Shown here: positions 1 to 8,086 of the stretch, piece by piece
Position numbering within the stretch: the stretch's first letter is position 1
How the letters are laid out: each line of letters begins with the position of its first letter
Source: Streptomyces sp. SKN60
GTDB taxonomy: Bacteria; Actinomycetota; Actinomycetes; Streptomycetales; Streptomycetaceae
Length of the DNA: 64,000 bases
NCBI RefSeq assembly: GCF_026236535.1
Contig: NZ_JAHTMW010000012.1
Span: forward strand, 1-64,000
Reading direction: 5' to 3'
Position numbers and translations under genes: made by a program
The notes under the pieces: model-generated
What the model was told of the DNA's origin: nothing
Seen by the model: only the letters and a program-made list of their open reading frames with translations
The model's database searches: none

Positions 1-293
1 CTTTCCTCCGGGCGCTTCCTTCGTTTCCGACTCTATCAGATCTTTCCGATCCGATTTCCTCGGTGCTTTCCGGTCCCGATTACTTTCGTTTTCGAGGCCT
101 TCCGGCGTGTCCACTACGTTAGCGGATTTCCCTGGCGACTCATAATCGAGCCTTTCGAAACAAATTTCGGCACGCCGAAATGAGCCCCGGTGGGAGATCG
201 TTGTAAGGAGTGGATGGCCGCTTCCGAGAGGCTTCAGTGAGCACTTCCCGTCTCAAGCGGCTCGGGCCACATTACGCATCTGTGGCGCCCGAG
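1..293. other. Pyrimidine-rich non-coding stretch
   Basis: No credible gene is seen in these 293 bases. The first 190 or so are clearly poorer in G+C than the rest of the window and rich in T and C on the plus strand, with many TTTC and TTCC runs. It lacks the strong third-position GC bias of its neighbours, so coding is unlikely. It could be an intergenic regulatory region, or the edge of a gene lying left of the window. Confidence 0.4.
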
Positions 294-944
294 TCAAGGC
301 GACTCAGGGCGGCGCTTGCGCGGCGCGTGGGCCCGGTAGGGGCTGACCGTGTGGTCGCCGTCGATCCAGAAGCGCCAGGGGTGCGGGGCGCCGTCGCCGC
401 CGACACCGGTACGGGGGCCGTTGCGGACCAGGTCAGGGGTGGGTGGGGTGCCGGTGAGGACGGTGAGCGGGGAGTCGGGGCCGGCGCAGGCGTCGGTGCC
501 GTTGAGGGTGCGGGCGACGTCGAGGGCGGTGGCCAGGCGGGCCGGGCCCTTCGCGAGCTCGGAGTCGTAACGGGCCGAAAGGCGTCGCTTCCGGGCCTGT
601 TCGGCGCCGGTCAGGATTTCACCCGCTCGGAGCAGTACTCCGCTCGCCTCGCCCTCGGGGCCGCAGACCAGGTTGAGGCAGTGCCACATGCCGTAGGTGA
701 AGTAGACGTACGCGTGTCCGGGCGGGCCGAACATGACGGCGTTCCGCGCCGTGCGGCCGCGGAAGGCGTGGGAGCCGGGGTCGATCGCGCCGGCGTACGC
801 CTCCACCTCGGTGAGGCGGAGCTCGATGCGGCCGTCCGGGGAGTTGCGTACCAGCGTGCGGCCCAGGAGATCGGGGGCGACCTCCAGGACGGGGCGGTCG
901 AAGAAGCTCCGCGGGAGCGGCGTACGGTCGGGGCTCTCGCTCAT
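294..944 (-). CDS. DNA-3-methyladenine glycosylase (AAG/MPG family)
   Basis: Predicted base-excision repair enzyme that removes alkylated purines such as 3-methyladenine. The 216-residue length is usual for the family. The family core is visible: LTEVEAYAG at residues 44-52, carrying the candidate catalytic glutamate (Glu46/Glu48), then DPGSHAFRG (55-63), the FGPPGHAYVYFTYGM segment (72-86) and a later GPARLATAL block. The gene stands alone and is divergent from the Spo0M gene, 80 bases away. The ATG lies within that shared promoter region. The family call is firm; substrate range is inferred from the family. Confidence 0.93.
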   Translation of the reverse strand: MSESPDRTPLPRSFFDRPVLEVAPDLLGRTLVRNSPDGRIELRLTEVEAYAGAIDPGSHAFRGRTARNAVMFGPPGHAYVYFTYGMWHCLNLVCGPEGEASGVLLRAGEILTGAEQARKRRLSARYDSELAKGPARLATALDVARTLNGTDACAGPDSPLTVLTGTPPTPDLVRNGPRTGVGGDGAPHPWRFWIDGDHTVSPYRAHAPRKRRPESP

Positions 945-1024
945 GGCGTCCGAGGGTACGGGGAACCGGCTACCTTCGTTGCGCGTATGTAGGGGTCAGA
1001 CCTTCTTAGGAGAGGACGCAGGAC

Positions 1025-1807
1025 ATGGGGTTCAAGAAGCTGCTCGCGAGCCTGGGTGCCGGTGGGGCGTCCGTGGAGACCGTGCTCACCGAGGAGAACG
1101 TGGTCCCCGGCGGTGTCGTGCAGGGTGAGGTGCGGATCCAGGGCGGTTCGGTCGCCCAGCAGATCGAGGGGCTCTCGGTCGGCCTGCAGGCGCGGGTCGA
1201 GGTCGAGGGCAACGACCAGGAGTACAAACAGGACATCGAGTTCGTGAAGGTGCGCCTGGGTGGGGCCTTCGAGGTGCAGGCCGGGGCGGTGCACGTGGTG
1301 CCGTTCGGTCTGGAGATCCCGTGGGAGACGCCGGTCACCGCGATCGCCGGGCAGCAGCTGCGCGGTATGCACATCGGGGTGACGACGGAGCTGGAGATCG
1401 CCCGTGCGGTGGACTCCGGTGACCTGGACCCGATCAACGTGCACCCGCTGCCGGCGCAGCAGGCGATCCTGGACGCCTTCATCCAGCTGGGCTTCCGCTT
1501 CAAGAACGCGGACATGGAGCGCGGGCACATCCGGGGGACGCGGCAGCGGCTGCCGTTCTACCAGGAGATCGAGTTCTTCGCGCCGCAGCAGTACCGGGGT
1601 CTGAACCAGGTCGAGGTCAGCTTCGTCGCGGACGAGCGCGAGATGGACGTCGTCCTGGAGATGGACAAGAAGCCGGGTCTGTTCGTGGAGGGCAGCGACT
1701 CGTACCGCTCGTTCACGGTGGGGCTGCACGACTTCCACACGACCGACTGGGCGGCGTACCTGAACCAGTGGCTCGCCGAGGTCGGCGGGCGTCGCAACTG
1801 GTTCTAG
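1025..1807 (+). CDS. Spo0M-like sporulation-control protein
   Basis: 260-residue cytoplasmic protein of the Spo0M family, an arrestin-like two-beta-sandwich fold linked in Bacillus to sporulation and cell morphology. It begins MGFKKLLASLGAG, followed by the conserved segment about a VLTEENVVPGG strand that opens Spo0M domains. It ends in an RRNWF tail. No signal peptide or membrane segment is visible. The ATG follows an AGGAG ribosome site about 10 bases upstream. The protein is known to be widespread in streptomycetes; its exact role here is inferred from the family name only. Confidence 0.85.
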   Translation: MGFKKLLASLGAGGASVETVLTEENVVPGGVVQGEVRIQGGSVAQQIEGLSVGLQARVEVEGNDQEYKQDIEFVKVRLGGAFEVQAGAVHVVPFGLEIPWETPVTAIAGQQLRGMHIGVTTELEIARAVDSGDLDPINVHPLPAQQAILDAFIQLGFRFKNADMERGHIRGTRQRLPFYQEIEFFAPQQYRGLNQVEVSFVADEREMDVVLEMDKKPGLFVEGSDSYRSFTVGLHDFHTTDWAAYLNQWLAEVGGRRNWF

Positions 1808-1881
1808 GAACGGGATCTAGGCTCGGTCCCCGTAGGGCCGGTCCGACCGGTCCGACCGGTCAGCGATACGGAGGTTCAGAC

Positions 1882-2421
1882 GTGGCCGAGGGCAAGCGGG
1901 CACCGCTCCCCCATGACTTCCACCCGCCGGTGGCGGCGTTCACCGTGGTGAGCGACGACCTGCAGGACGGTGGTGTGGTGCCGGACGCGCAGGTGTACGC
2001 GAAGGGGAACACCTCGCCGCATCTGCGGTGGGAGGGTTTCCCGGCGGAGACGAAGAGCTTCGCCGTGACGTGCTTCGATCCGGACGCGCCGACCGGCAGC
2101 GGGTTCTGGCACTGGGTGCTGTTCGACATCCCGGCGTCGGTGACGGAGCTGCCGGCGGGTGCGGGTTCGAGCGCGGGGTCGTTCGCGGGGCTGCCGGCGG
2201 GTGCCGTGCACGCCCGTAACGACTACGGGTCGAAGGACTTCGGCGGGTCCGCTCCGCCGAAGGGCGACGGGCCGCACCGTTATGTCTTCACGGTGTACGC
2301 GGTGGACCAGGAGAAGCTGGGTCCGGACGCGGACACCTCGCCGGCGGCGGTCGGTTTCAATCTGCGGTTCCACACGCTGGGGCGTGCCCAGCTGGTGGCG
2401 GAGTACGAGAACCCCGCGTAA
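1882..2421 (+). CDS. YbhB/YbcL-type PEBP (Raf kinase inhibitor-like) protein
   Basis: 179-residue protein of the phosphatidylethanolamine-binding family. The ligand-pocket motif DPDAPTGSGFWHW lies near residues 66-78 and the second conserved region, HARNDYG.KDFGG, near 112-125. Bacterial members are cytoplasmic and their ligand is usually unknown. I chose GTG at 1882 because ACGGAGG lies 6-12 bases upstream and the MAEGKR..PLPHDFHPP beginning is typical; the reading frame stays open further upstream but without a ribosome site. It probably continues the Spo0M transcript (74-base gap) and is followed by a strong hairpin. Confidence 0.88.
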   Translation: MAEGKRAPLPHDFHPPVAAFTVVSDDLQDGGVVPDAQVYAKGNTSPHLRWEGFPAETKSFAVTCFDPDAPTGSGFWHWVLFDIPASVTELPAGAGSSAGSFAGLPAGAVHARNDYGSKDFGGSAPPKGDGPHRYVFTVYAVDQEKLGPDADTSPAAVGFNLRFHTLGRAQLVAEYENPA

Positions 2422-2444
2422 GGCTCACCGTTCGTCTGTTGTTT

Positions 2445-2479
2445 GCCCGCTTCTGGTCTTGGAGAGATCAGAAGCGGGC
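2445..2479 (+). terminator. Rho-independent terminator after the PEBP gene
   Basis: Arms GCCCGCTTCTGGTC and GATCAGAAGCGGGC pair over 14 positions with one G-U, around a 7-base loop, followed by ATCTTTCTTTA. It lies 24 bases past the PEBP stop codon. Confidence 0.85.
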
Positions 2480-2581
2480 ATCTTTCTTTACGCGGATATT
2501 GCGTTGTCCTACCCGGCGCGCCCGGCCAGAGTTGATCCAAGCCCGCCACGGGGGTGGGCCGGCACACGGGAGGTGGGCAAC

Positions 2582-3091
2582 ATGCGGGACACGCTGGTAC
2601 TGAACGCGAGCTTCGAGCCGCTTTCGACGGTCACACTCAACCGTGCGGTGGTGCTTGTCCTGCAGGACAAGGCCGTCGTGGAGCAGGAACACCCCGGTCT
2701 TCGGGTCCGTGCGGCCGCCGTGGACATGCCGGTGCCGCGGGTGATCAGGCTGTGCAGGTATGTCCGGGTGCCCTTCCGAAGACAGGCTCCGTGGTCGAGG
2801 CGGGGTGTGCTGGTGCGGGACCAGCACCGGTGCGCGTACTGCGGGCGGCGGGCCACGACGGTGGACCACGTGGTGCCGCGGGCGCAGGGTGGTGGGGACA
2901 GCTGGCTGAACACGGTGGCGTCCTGCGCGGAGGACAACCACCGCAAGGCGGACCGGACTCCGGAGCAGGCGGGGATGCCGCTGCTGCACCAGCCGTTCGA
3001 GCCGACGCCGGCGGACGCGATGCTGTTCGCGCTGCGGGCGGCGGAGCGTTCGGCGCTGCCGGACTGGCTGGCCGCGCAGGCCGCCGCGTAA
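2582..3091 (+). CDS. HNH endonuclease family protein
   Basis: 169-residue protein with a C-terminal HNH nuclease domain. Zinc-type cysteines C84 and C87 (CAYC) precede the DHVVPR core (D95-H96), N110, C115 and the closing N119-H120. The N-terminal half (MRDTLVLNASFEPLSTV) is typical of the stand-alone actinobacterial HNH proteins near restriction or repair functions, whose target is not established. GGGAGGTGGG lies 6-13 bases before the ATG and fixes the start. The gene is flanked by hairpins on both sides, so it is probably transcribed alone. All HNH residues are present, so nuclease activity is plausible. Confidence 0.88.
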   Translation: MRDTLVLNASFEPLSTVTLNRAVVLVLQDKAVVEQEHPGLRVRAAAVDMPVPRVIRLCRYVRVPFRRQAPWSRRGVLVRDQHRCAYCGRRATTVDHVVPRAQGGGDSWLNTVASCAEDNHRKADRTPEQAGMPLLHQPFEPTPADAMLFALRAAERSALPDWLAAQAAA

Positions 3092-3121
3092 CTCTTCTCG
3101 TCGTCCTTCTCGTCGTGGTGT

Positions 3122-3147
3122 GGGCCCGCCCCGGTCGGGGCGGGCCC
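3122..3147. terminator. Bidirectional terminator between HNH and TauE genes
   Basis: Perfect 11-bp arms GGGCCCGCCCC and GGGGCGGGCCC around GGTC, placed between two convergent genes. Just before it the 11-mer CTTCTCGTCGT occurs twice in tandem. Confidence 0.8.
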
Positions 3148-3162
3148 TGCCGCGTTCCCTGC

Positions 3163-3936
3163 CTACTTCAGGGTGAGTTGGAGGATGGCGACGATGCCGA
3201 CGGCGATGATGACGCCGCGCAGGACGGTGGGCGAGAGGCGGCGGCCGACCTTGGCGCCGATCTGGCCGCCGATGGTGGAGCCGACGGCGATGAGGAGGAC
3301 GGCGGTCCAGTCGAAGTCGGCGACGAAGAGGAAGAAGACGGCGGCGACTCCGTTGACGACGGCGCCGAGGATGTTCTTGACGGCGTTGATGCGCTGGAGG
3401 CTGTCGGTGAGCAGCAGGCCCATGAGGGAGATGTAGAGGACGCCCTGGGCGGCGCCGAAGTAGCCGCCGTAGATGCTGGCGAGGAAGAGTCCGACGATGA
3501 GTGCGGCGCCGCCGTGGGGGTGGGCCTCGGTGCCCTTGGCCTCGCGGCGGCGCCGGACGGCGGCGGCGATGCGGGGCTGGAAGAGGACGAGGATCAGGGC
3601 GATGCCGATGAGGACGGGGACGATCGCGTCGAAGGCCTCGGAGGGCAGGGCGAGAAGCAGGATCGCGCCGACGAGTCCGCCGAGCAGGGCGGTGGTGCCG
3701 AGGCGCAGGACGCGGGCTTTCTGGCCCTTGAGTTCGCTGCGGTAGCCGATGGCGCCGCTGATGGATCCGGAGACCAGGCCGAGGGTGTTGGACACGTTCG
3801 CGGTGATCGGCGGGAGGCCGGTGGCGAGCAGGACCGGGAACGTGATCAGCGTTCCCGATCCGACGACGGTGTTGATGGCTCCGGCGGCGGTGCCGGCGGC
3901 GAAGACCGCGAGCATTTCCCAGATGGACAACGCCAT
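3163..3936 (-). CDS. TauE/SafE family sulfite or organosulfonate exporter
   Basis: 257-residue polytopic membrane protein of the TauE/SafE (DUF81) family, which exports small anions such as sulfite or sulfoacetate. About eight hydrophobic segments are visible, split by a charged loop (RRRREAKG) near residues 127-140. The first helix pair carries the conserved AGAINTVVGSGTLITFP segment typical of the family. The final helix ends close to the C-terminus (LQLTLK). The gene is convergent with the HNH gene across a terminator and has no obvious partner, so the substrate cannot be inferred from context. Confidence 0.88.
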   Translation of the reverse strand: MALSIWEMLAVFAAGTAAGAINTVVGSGTLITFPVLLATGLPPITANVSNTLGLVSGSISGAIGYRSELKGQKARVLRLGTTALLGGLVGAILLLALPSEAFDAIVPVLIGIALILVLFQPRIAAAVRRRREAKGTEAHPHGGAALIVGLFLASIYGGYFGAAQGVLYISLMGLLLTDSLQRINAVKNILGAVVNGVAAVFFLFVADFDWTAVLLIAVGSTIGGQIGAKVGRRLSPTVLRGVIIAVGIVAILQLTLK

Positions 3937-4064
3937 CTCCTAACGGGTTCGGTGAGTCGCCTCCCCGTCCCGCGTGCGGCGGGATCGAGGGGCTCGCGCC
4001 GATCATGCCCGAGTTTTCGAGATTACGTGTACGTGTCAGTCAATCGGGGTGCGGTCGACCGCGC

Positions 4065-5015
4065 TCAGTCGACCGGCGGTTCCTCGCGGCGGGCGGGGAT
4101 GTCCGCGGTCGGGGCGTTCTTGGTGTTGAAGCCGGGGACGCCCGGGGCGACGTTGCCGAAGGCGCCGGAGAGGCCCTTGAGGGCGTCGCCGATCTCGCTG
4201 GGCACGATCCAGAGCTTGTTGGCGTCGCCCTCGGCGATCTTCGGGAGCATCTGGAGGTACTGGTAGGAGAGCAGCTTCTGGTCGGGGTCGCCGGCGTGGA
4301 TGGCCTCGAAGACCGTGCGGACGGCCTGGGCCTCGCCCTCGGCCTTGAGGGCGGCGGCCTTGGCCTCGCCCTCGGCGCGGAGGATGGCGGACTGCTTCTC
4401 GCCCTCGGCGGTGAGGATCTGGGACTGGCGGATGCCCTCGGCGGTGAGGATCGCGGCGCGCTTGTCGCGGTCGGCGCGCATCTGCTTCTCCATCGAGTCC
4501 TGGATGGAGGTGGGCGGTTCGATGGCCTTGAGCTCGACGCGGTTGACGCGGATGCCCCACTTGCCGGTGGCCTCGTCGAGGACGCCGCGGAGCGCGGCGT
4601 TGATCTCCTCGCGGGAGGTGAGGGTCCGCTCCAGGTCCATGCCGCCGATGATGTTGCGGAGGGTGGTGACGGTGAGCTGCTCGATGGCCTGGATGTAGCT
4701 GGCGACCTCGTAGGTGGCGGCCCGGGCGTCGGTCACCTGGTAGTAGATGACGGTGTCGATGTTGACGACCAGGTTGTCCTGGGTGATCACCGGCTGCGGC
4801 GGGAACGGCACGACCTGTTCGCGGAGGTCGATGCGGTTGCGGATGCGGTCGATGAACGGGACCACGATGTTGAGGCCGGCGTTGAGCGTGCGGGTGTAGC
4901 GGCCGAAGCGCTCGACGATGGCGGCGCTCGCCTGGGGGATGACCTGGATCGTTTTGATCAGGGCGATGAAGACAAGCACCACCAGAATGATCAGGACGAT
5001 GATGACTGCTGACAT
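4065..5015 (-). CDS. SPFH/band 7 (stomatin-like, QmcA-type) membrane protein
   Basis: 316-residue membrane-anchored scaffold protein. Residues 4-25 form one hydrophobic helix at the N-terminus, followed by the SPFH domain (about 30-190, including IVERFGRYTRTLNAGLN) and an Ala/Glu-rich helical segment with repeated AEGE units near residues 175-235, expected to form a coiled coil for oligomerisation. Such proteins build membrane microdomains and act with NfeD partners and proteases. It lies 108 bases downstream of the NfeD gene on the same strand, the usual arrangement, so the two are probably co-transcribed and work together. Confidence 0.92.
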   Translation of the reverse strand: MSAVIIVLIILVVLVFIALIKTIQVIPQASAAIVERFGRYTRTLNAGLNIVVPFIDRIRNRIDLREQVVPFPPQPVITQDNLVVNIDTVIYYQVTDARAATYEVASYIQAIEQLTVTTLRNIIGGMDLERTLTSREEINAALRGVLDEATGKWGIRVNRVELKAIEPPTSIQDSMEKQMRADRDKRAAILTAEGIRQSQILTAEGEKQSAILRAEGEAKAAALKAEGEAQAVRTVFEAIHAGDPDQKLLSYQYLQMLPKIAEGDANKLWIVPSEIGDALKGLSGAFGNVAPGVPGFNTKNAPTADIPARREEPPVD

Positions 5016-5123
5016 CGCGCTCCCTGTGCCCTTCGCTGCCGGGTTGATGACCAGATGCTGATCTCGATGTTGATCTCGATGATCGAGTTTCCCAGACCGT
5101 GGGGGGTCATGGGCGAGGTTCGG

Positions 5124-5552
5124 TCACATCACGACGGCGGTCGCCCCGTCGATGTCGACGACGTCGACCTGTTCGCCGGGTTCGAAGCTTTGCCCGGTGT
5201 CGAGGGTGCGGGCTGACCAGACCTCGCCGGCCAGCTTGATGCGGCCGCCCTGGCCGTCCACCCGTTCCAGGACGACGGCCTGCCGGCCTTTCAGGGCGTC
5301 GACTCCGGTGGCGAGTCCGGGGCGGCCGTCGCGGTGCCGGGCGGCGACGGGGCGCACCACGGCGATGAGGGCGACGGAGACCACGGCGAAGACGACCACT
5401 TGGGCGACGATGCCGAAGCCGAGGGCGGCGGTGACGGCGCCGGCGACCGCGCCGACGGCGAGCATGCCGAACTCGGGCATCGCGGTGAGGACGAGGGGAA
5501 TGCCGAGCCCCACCGCGCCGATCAGCCACCAGATCCATGCGTCGATGTCCAC
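5124..5552 (-). CDS. NfeD-like membrane protein
   Basis: 142-residue protein with a tryptophan-rich start (MDIDAWIWWLIG), two to three closely packed hydrophobic segments in residues 8-70, and a C-terminal soluble part (about 80-142) with the OB-fold pattern of NfeDC: LKGRQAVV near the start and GEVWSAR in the middle. NfeD proteins pair with SPFH proteins in membrane quality control. The protein is of the short class that lacks the N-terminal ClpP-like protease domain. It is the first gene of the two-gene unit with the SPFH gene. Confidence 0.88.
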   Translation of the reverse strand: MDIDAWIWWLIGAVGLGIPLVLTAMPEFGMLAVGAVAGAVTAALGFGIVAQVVVFAVVSVALIAVVRPVAARHRDGRPGLATGVDALKGRQAVVLERVDGQGGRIKLAGEVWSARTLDTGQSFEPGEQVDVVDIDGATAVVM

Positions 5553-5588
5553 ATGGTCATGGTAGGGCGGTGGGGTCCGGTGTGACAG

Positions 5589-5616
5589 GGCGCCGTAGCT
5601 GTGCGGACTCGGCGCC
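5589..5616 (-). terminator. Likely terminator after the ABC ATPase gene
   Basis: Arms GGCGCCG and CGGCGCC (7 bp, perfect) separated by 14 bases, 9 bases past the ABC ATPase stop codon. It has no clear U tract, as is common in this genome type. Confidence 0.5.
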
Positions 5617-5624
5617 GTGCGGGG

Positions 5625-6422
5625 CTACTTGAGGGGGAGGCCCTGCGCGGTGTAGCGGTCGCCGACGTGCTCGACGACGAGCGGGAGGCCGAAGCAGCGG
5701 GAGAGGTTGCGGGAGGTGAGCTCGGTCTCCATGGGGCCGGCGGCGAGGACCTTGCCCTGACGGATCATCAGGACGTGGGTGAAGCCGGGGGCGATCTCCT
5801 CGACGTGGTGGGTCACCATGATCATGGAGGGCGCGTACGGGTCGCGGGCGAGGCGGCCGAGACGGCGGACGAGGTCCTCGCGGCCGCCGAGGTCGAGGCC
5901 GGCGGCGGGCTCGTCGAGGAGCAGCAGTTCGGGGTCGGTCATCATCGCGCGGGCGATGAGGGTGCGCTTGCGCTCGCCCTCGGAGAGGGTGCCGAAGCGG
6001 CGGTCGAGGTAGTCGCTCATGCCGAGGCGGTCGAGGAAGGCCTTGGCGCGCTCCTCGTCGACCGGGTCGTAGTCCTCGTGCCAGGTGGCGGTCATGCCGT
6101 AGGCGGCGGTGAGGACGGTCTGGAGGACGGTCTGGCGCTTGGGCAGCTTCTCGGCCATGGCGATGCCGGCCACGCCGATGCGGGGGCGGAGCTCGAACAC
6201 GTCGGTGCCGACGCCGCCGAGGCGCTCGCCGAGGACGGTGGCGCTGCCCTTGGTGGGGAAGAGGTAGCTGGAGGCGACGTTGAGGAGGGTGGTCTTGCCC
6301 GCGCCGTTGGGGCCGAGGATGACCCAGCGCTCGCCCTCCTTGACCGACCAGGAGACCTCGTCCACCAGAGCGCGTCCGTCGCGGACCACCGATACGTCCA
6401 CCAGCTCCAGTACATCGCTCAT
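5625..6422 (-). CDS. Stand-alone ABC transporter ATP-binding protein
   Basis: 265-residue single nucleotide-binding domain. Walker A is GPNGAGKTT at 37-45, the signature is LSEGERKR, Walker B is LLLLDEPAAGLD, and the switch histidine is in VTHHVEEI. All catalytic residues are present. No permease or binding-protein gene lies beside it, so the partner is unknown. The sequence style (WVILGPNGAGKTTLLN, conserved VTHHVEEI) resembles the ModF/YlmA-type ATPases that are often encoded without a permease. It is divergent from the gene at 6587 across 164 bases. Confidence 0.88.
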   Translation of the reverse strand: MSDVLELVDVSVVRDGRALVDEVSWSVKEGERWVILGPNGAGKTTLLNVASSYLFPTKGSATVLGERLGGVGTDVFELRPRIGVAGIAMAEKLPKRQTVLQTVLTAAYGMTATWHEDYDPVDEERAKAFLDRLGMSDYLDRRFGTLSEGERKRTLIARAMMTDPELLLLDEPAAGLDLGGREDLVRRLGRLARDPYAPSMIMVTHHVEEIAPGFTHVLMIRQGKVLAAGPMETELTSRNLSRCFGLPLVVEHVGDRYTAQGLPLK

Positions 6423-6586
6423 GAGCGCGTTGTCTCCCCTTGCGGTCGAGTCGTGTCACCGCCGTGCGGGTGTGGGCGCGGCGTCCAGGGAAAACCTACG
6501 CCACCGGGTGGCCGGGCCGGTCTCTAGGGCTTGCTAAGGGGCGGCTTTGCGTCTTGGGGGCGCGTTCGAGTCCCTAGGCTGGGGGC

Positions 6587-7375
6587 ATGCTTTCGGAACC
6601 ACGCTCAGGACGGCTGGCCGCTTGGGGCAATGCCCTGCTGGCCGGTGCGGTGTCGCCGGACGATGCGGCGCAGGCCATTGTCGGTGAGGACGCGGTGCAC
6701 CGCGTGGAGGGGCTGCCGGGTGAGGCGGGGCCGGTCGGTCTGACGCTCGCGCTGGGGCGGCTGCGGCGGCTCGGGGTGACCGGGTGGCGGGTGGCGCTGC
6801 CGGCGCCGGGGCATCCGCTGGGGCTGAGCGGTCCGCCGGAGTTCAACACGCGGGCGCTGGACGCGGAGGAGGCGGTGGTCGGTTTCGGCGCGCCGTACGG
6901 TCTGGTGCCGGAGGTGTCGGAGGCGGGCCCGGTGGGTGACGTGCACGTGGAGGTGGTCTGGCACTGCCTTCCGGTGCGGGAGGCGCCGCCGGCGGACGTG
7001 CCGTCGCTCGGCGAGGCGGAGCGGGAGCTCGCGGAGGCCCTCCGGGAGGCGACGACGGTGCTGACCCGGCTGGACGTGGCGGCCGCGGGCCCGGCGGCGG
7101 AAGCCGCCCGCGACGCCTACCGCGCCCGCGCGGAGGCCGGCCGCGAGGTCCTGGCCCCCGGCTACCCGCCTCGCGCGGTACGGGTCCTGGAGCTGGCCCA
7201 GCGCATCGGCCTCCTGGTCGACCTGGCGTACGACGGCCACGGCGGCGCGGTGACCGCGGGCGAAATGGCGGCGCGGGGAGCTGCGCTGCGGCCGGTGGAG
7301 CGGGTCGCGCGGAGGGCGCAGGTCGCCGCGTACAACGCGTACGTAGAGGAACAGGAACGGGAGCGGGGGTTCTAG
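6587..7375 (+). CDS. Conserved actinobacterial protein of unknown function
   Basis: 262-residue soluble protein that I recognise only as a conserved streptomycete hypothetical. It starts MLSEPRSGRLAAWGNALLAG, has no signal peptide or membrane helix, and is rich in Ala, Glu and Arg in its C-terminal half, suggesting mostly helix. The middle carries the segment PAPGHPLGLSGPPEFN. The last 30 or so codons and the stop are duplicated 223 bases downstream (see repeat), so this 3' end is the conserved source or recipient of a local duplication. The ATG is preceded by CTGGGGGC. Confidence 0.75.
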   Translation: MLSEPRSGRLAAWGNALLAGAVSPDDAAQAIVGEDAVHRVEGLPGEAGPVGLTLALGRLRRLGVTGWRVALPAPGHPLGLSGPPEFNTRALDAEEAVVGFGAPYGLVPEVSEAGPVGDVHVEVVWHCLPVREAPPADVPSLGEAERELAEALREATTVLTRLDVAAAGPAAEAARDAYRARAEAGREVLAPGYPPRAVRVLELAQRIGLLVDLAYDGHGGAVTAGEMAARGAALRPVERVARRAQVAAYNAYVEEQERERGF

Positions 7376-7609
7376 ACCCCCGTGGGCCCGAGCCCACAGC
7401 CGACGGCCGGAGGCCGGCGCAGCGGGGCGAAGCCCGGGAGGCGCCCCCGGCGCCGAGCGGCGCGAGCCGCGCACCGAGAAGGAGGGGCTGGCGGCGCGGG
7501 GAGCTGCGCTGCGGCCGGTGGAGCGGGTGGCGCGGAGGGCGCAGGTCGCCGCGTACAACGCGTACGTAGAGGAACAGGAACGGGAACGGGGGTTCTAGAC
7601 CCCCGTGGG
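7266..7609 (+). repeat. Direct repeat of the 3' end of the preceding gene (2 x 121 bp)
   Basis: Bases 7266-7386 recur at 7489-7609 with two substitutions (GTCGC/GTGGC and GGGAGC/GGGAAC). Copy 1 is the final coding part and stop codon of the 6587-7375 gene plus 11 bases; copy 2 lies in non-coding DNA and keeps the same reading frame and the TAG. A second, 30-bp repeat (7401-7430 and 7635-7664), containing the small palindrome GCCGGAGGCCGGC, follows each copy at slightly different distances (14 and 25 bases). Confidence 0.95.
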
Positions 7610-7735
7610 GGGCCGGGCTGCCCAGGGCCACGACCGACGGCCGGAGGCCGGCGCAGCGGGGCGACCTCGCGTCGAGTGGGAGGGGCGCCTCCGGCCCCCG
7701 GGGGATCGTCCGGGGGCCGGAGGCGGGGCGGGGGG
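7376..7735. other. 360-base intergenic region made of duplicated sequence
   Basis: No complete gene is seen. It holds the second copy of the 3'-end repeat, both copies of the 30-bp palindromic repeat, and GC-rich spacers. The tail, CGCCTCCGGCCCCCGGGGGATCGTCCGGGGGCCGGAGGC-type inverted sequence at about 7688-7723, can form a strong hairpin and probably terminates the chaplin gene from the right. Confidence 0.7.
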
Positions 7736-7975
7736 TCAGTGGTTGACGGCGCCGTTGCCGAAGGCCGGGTTGAGCAGGCCGATCACGTTGACCGTGTTGC
7801 CGGAGACGTTCACCGGGACGTGGACCGGGACCTGCACCAGGTTGCCGGAGGCGACGCCCGGGGAGTGGACGGCCTCGCCCTGGGCGCCCGCGTTCGCGGA
7901 GGCGACACCGGCACCAGCGGCGACGATGCCACCGGCGACCATGGTGAGGGCAGCGGCCTTCTTGAGCTTGTTCAC
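7736..7975 (-). CDS. chpE: Short chaplin lacking cysteines (ChpE-like)
   Basis: 79-residue secreted chaplin, an amyloid-forming surface protein that coats aerial hyphae. An N-terminal signal peptide (NKLKKAAALTMVAGG, ending in GVASA-NA) precedes one chaplin domain of about 50 residues with SPGVASGNLVQVPVHVPVN, GNTVNVIGLLNP and the GAVNH end. The two cysteines of ordinary chaplins are replaced (NVSGN and FGNGAVNH), which is the hallmark of S. coelicolor ChpE. I chose GTG 7975 because AGGAGG lies at a proper distance; an in-frame ATG 21 bases upstream would put that site inside the gene. It is monocistronic. Confidence 0.9.
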   Translation of the reverse strand: MNKLKKAAALTMVAGGIVAAGAGVASANAGAQGEAVHSPGVASGNLVQVPVHVPVNVSGNTVNVIGLLNPAFGNGAVNH

Positions 7976-8068
7976 GAGAGGTTTCCTCCTGGTCATCGCC
8001 GCGACCGGTCCGCCGCGGCACGCCATGAAGAACGCCGCCGGCCCCGCCGGGTTGCGCCATGTGGGGGA

Positions 8069-8086
8069 CATACACCCGACTGTATG
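8069..8086. promoter_or_regulatory. Palindrome upstream of the chaplin gene
   Basis: CATACA-CCCGAC-TGTATG, a perfect 6-bp dyad with a 6-base spacer, about 95 bases before the chaplin start and between it and the response regulator's 3' end. The size and symmetry fit a dimeric regulator site; the protein is unknown. Confidence 0.4.

Noticed and set aside
2468..4006. Long minus-strand frame across the HNH and TauE genes
   Set aside because: Translation is Arg/Pro/His repeats, typical of a wrong frame; both overlapped genes are clear families.
7489..7609. A second gene fragment encoded by the duplicated repeat
   Set aside because: It has no start codon with a ribosome site and only repeats the tail of the upstream gene, so it is listed as a repeat.
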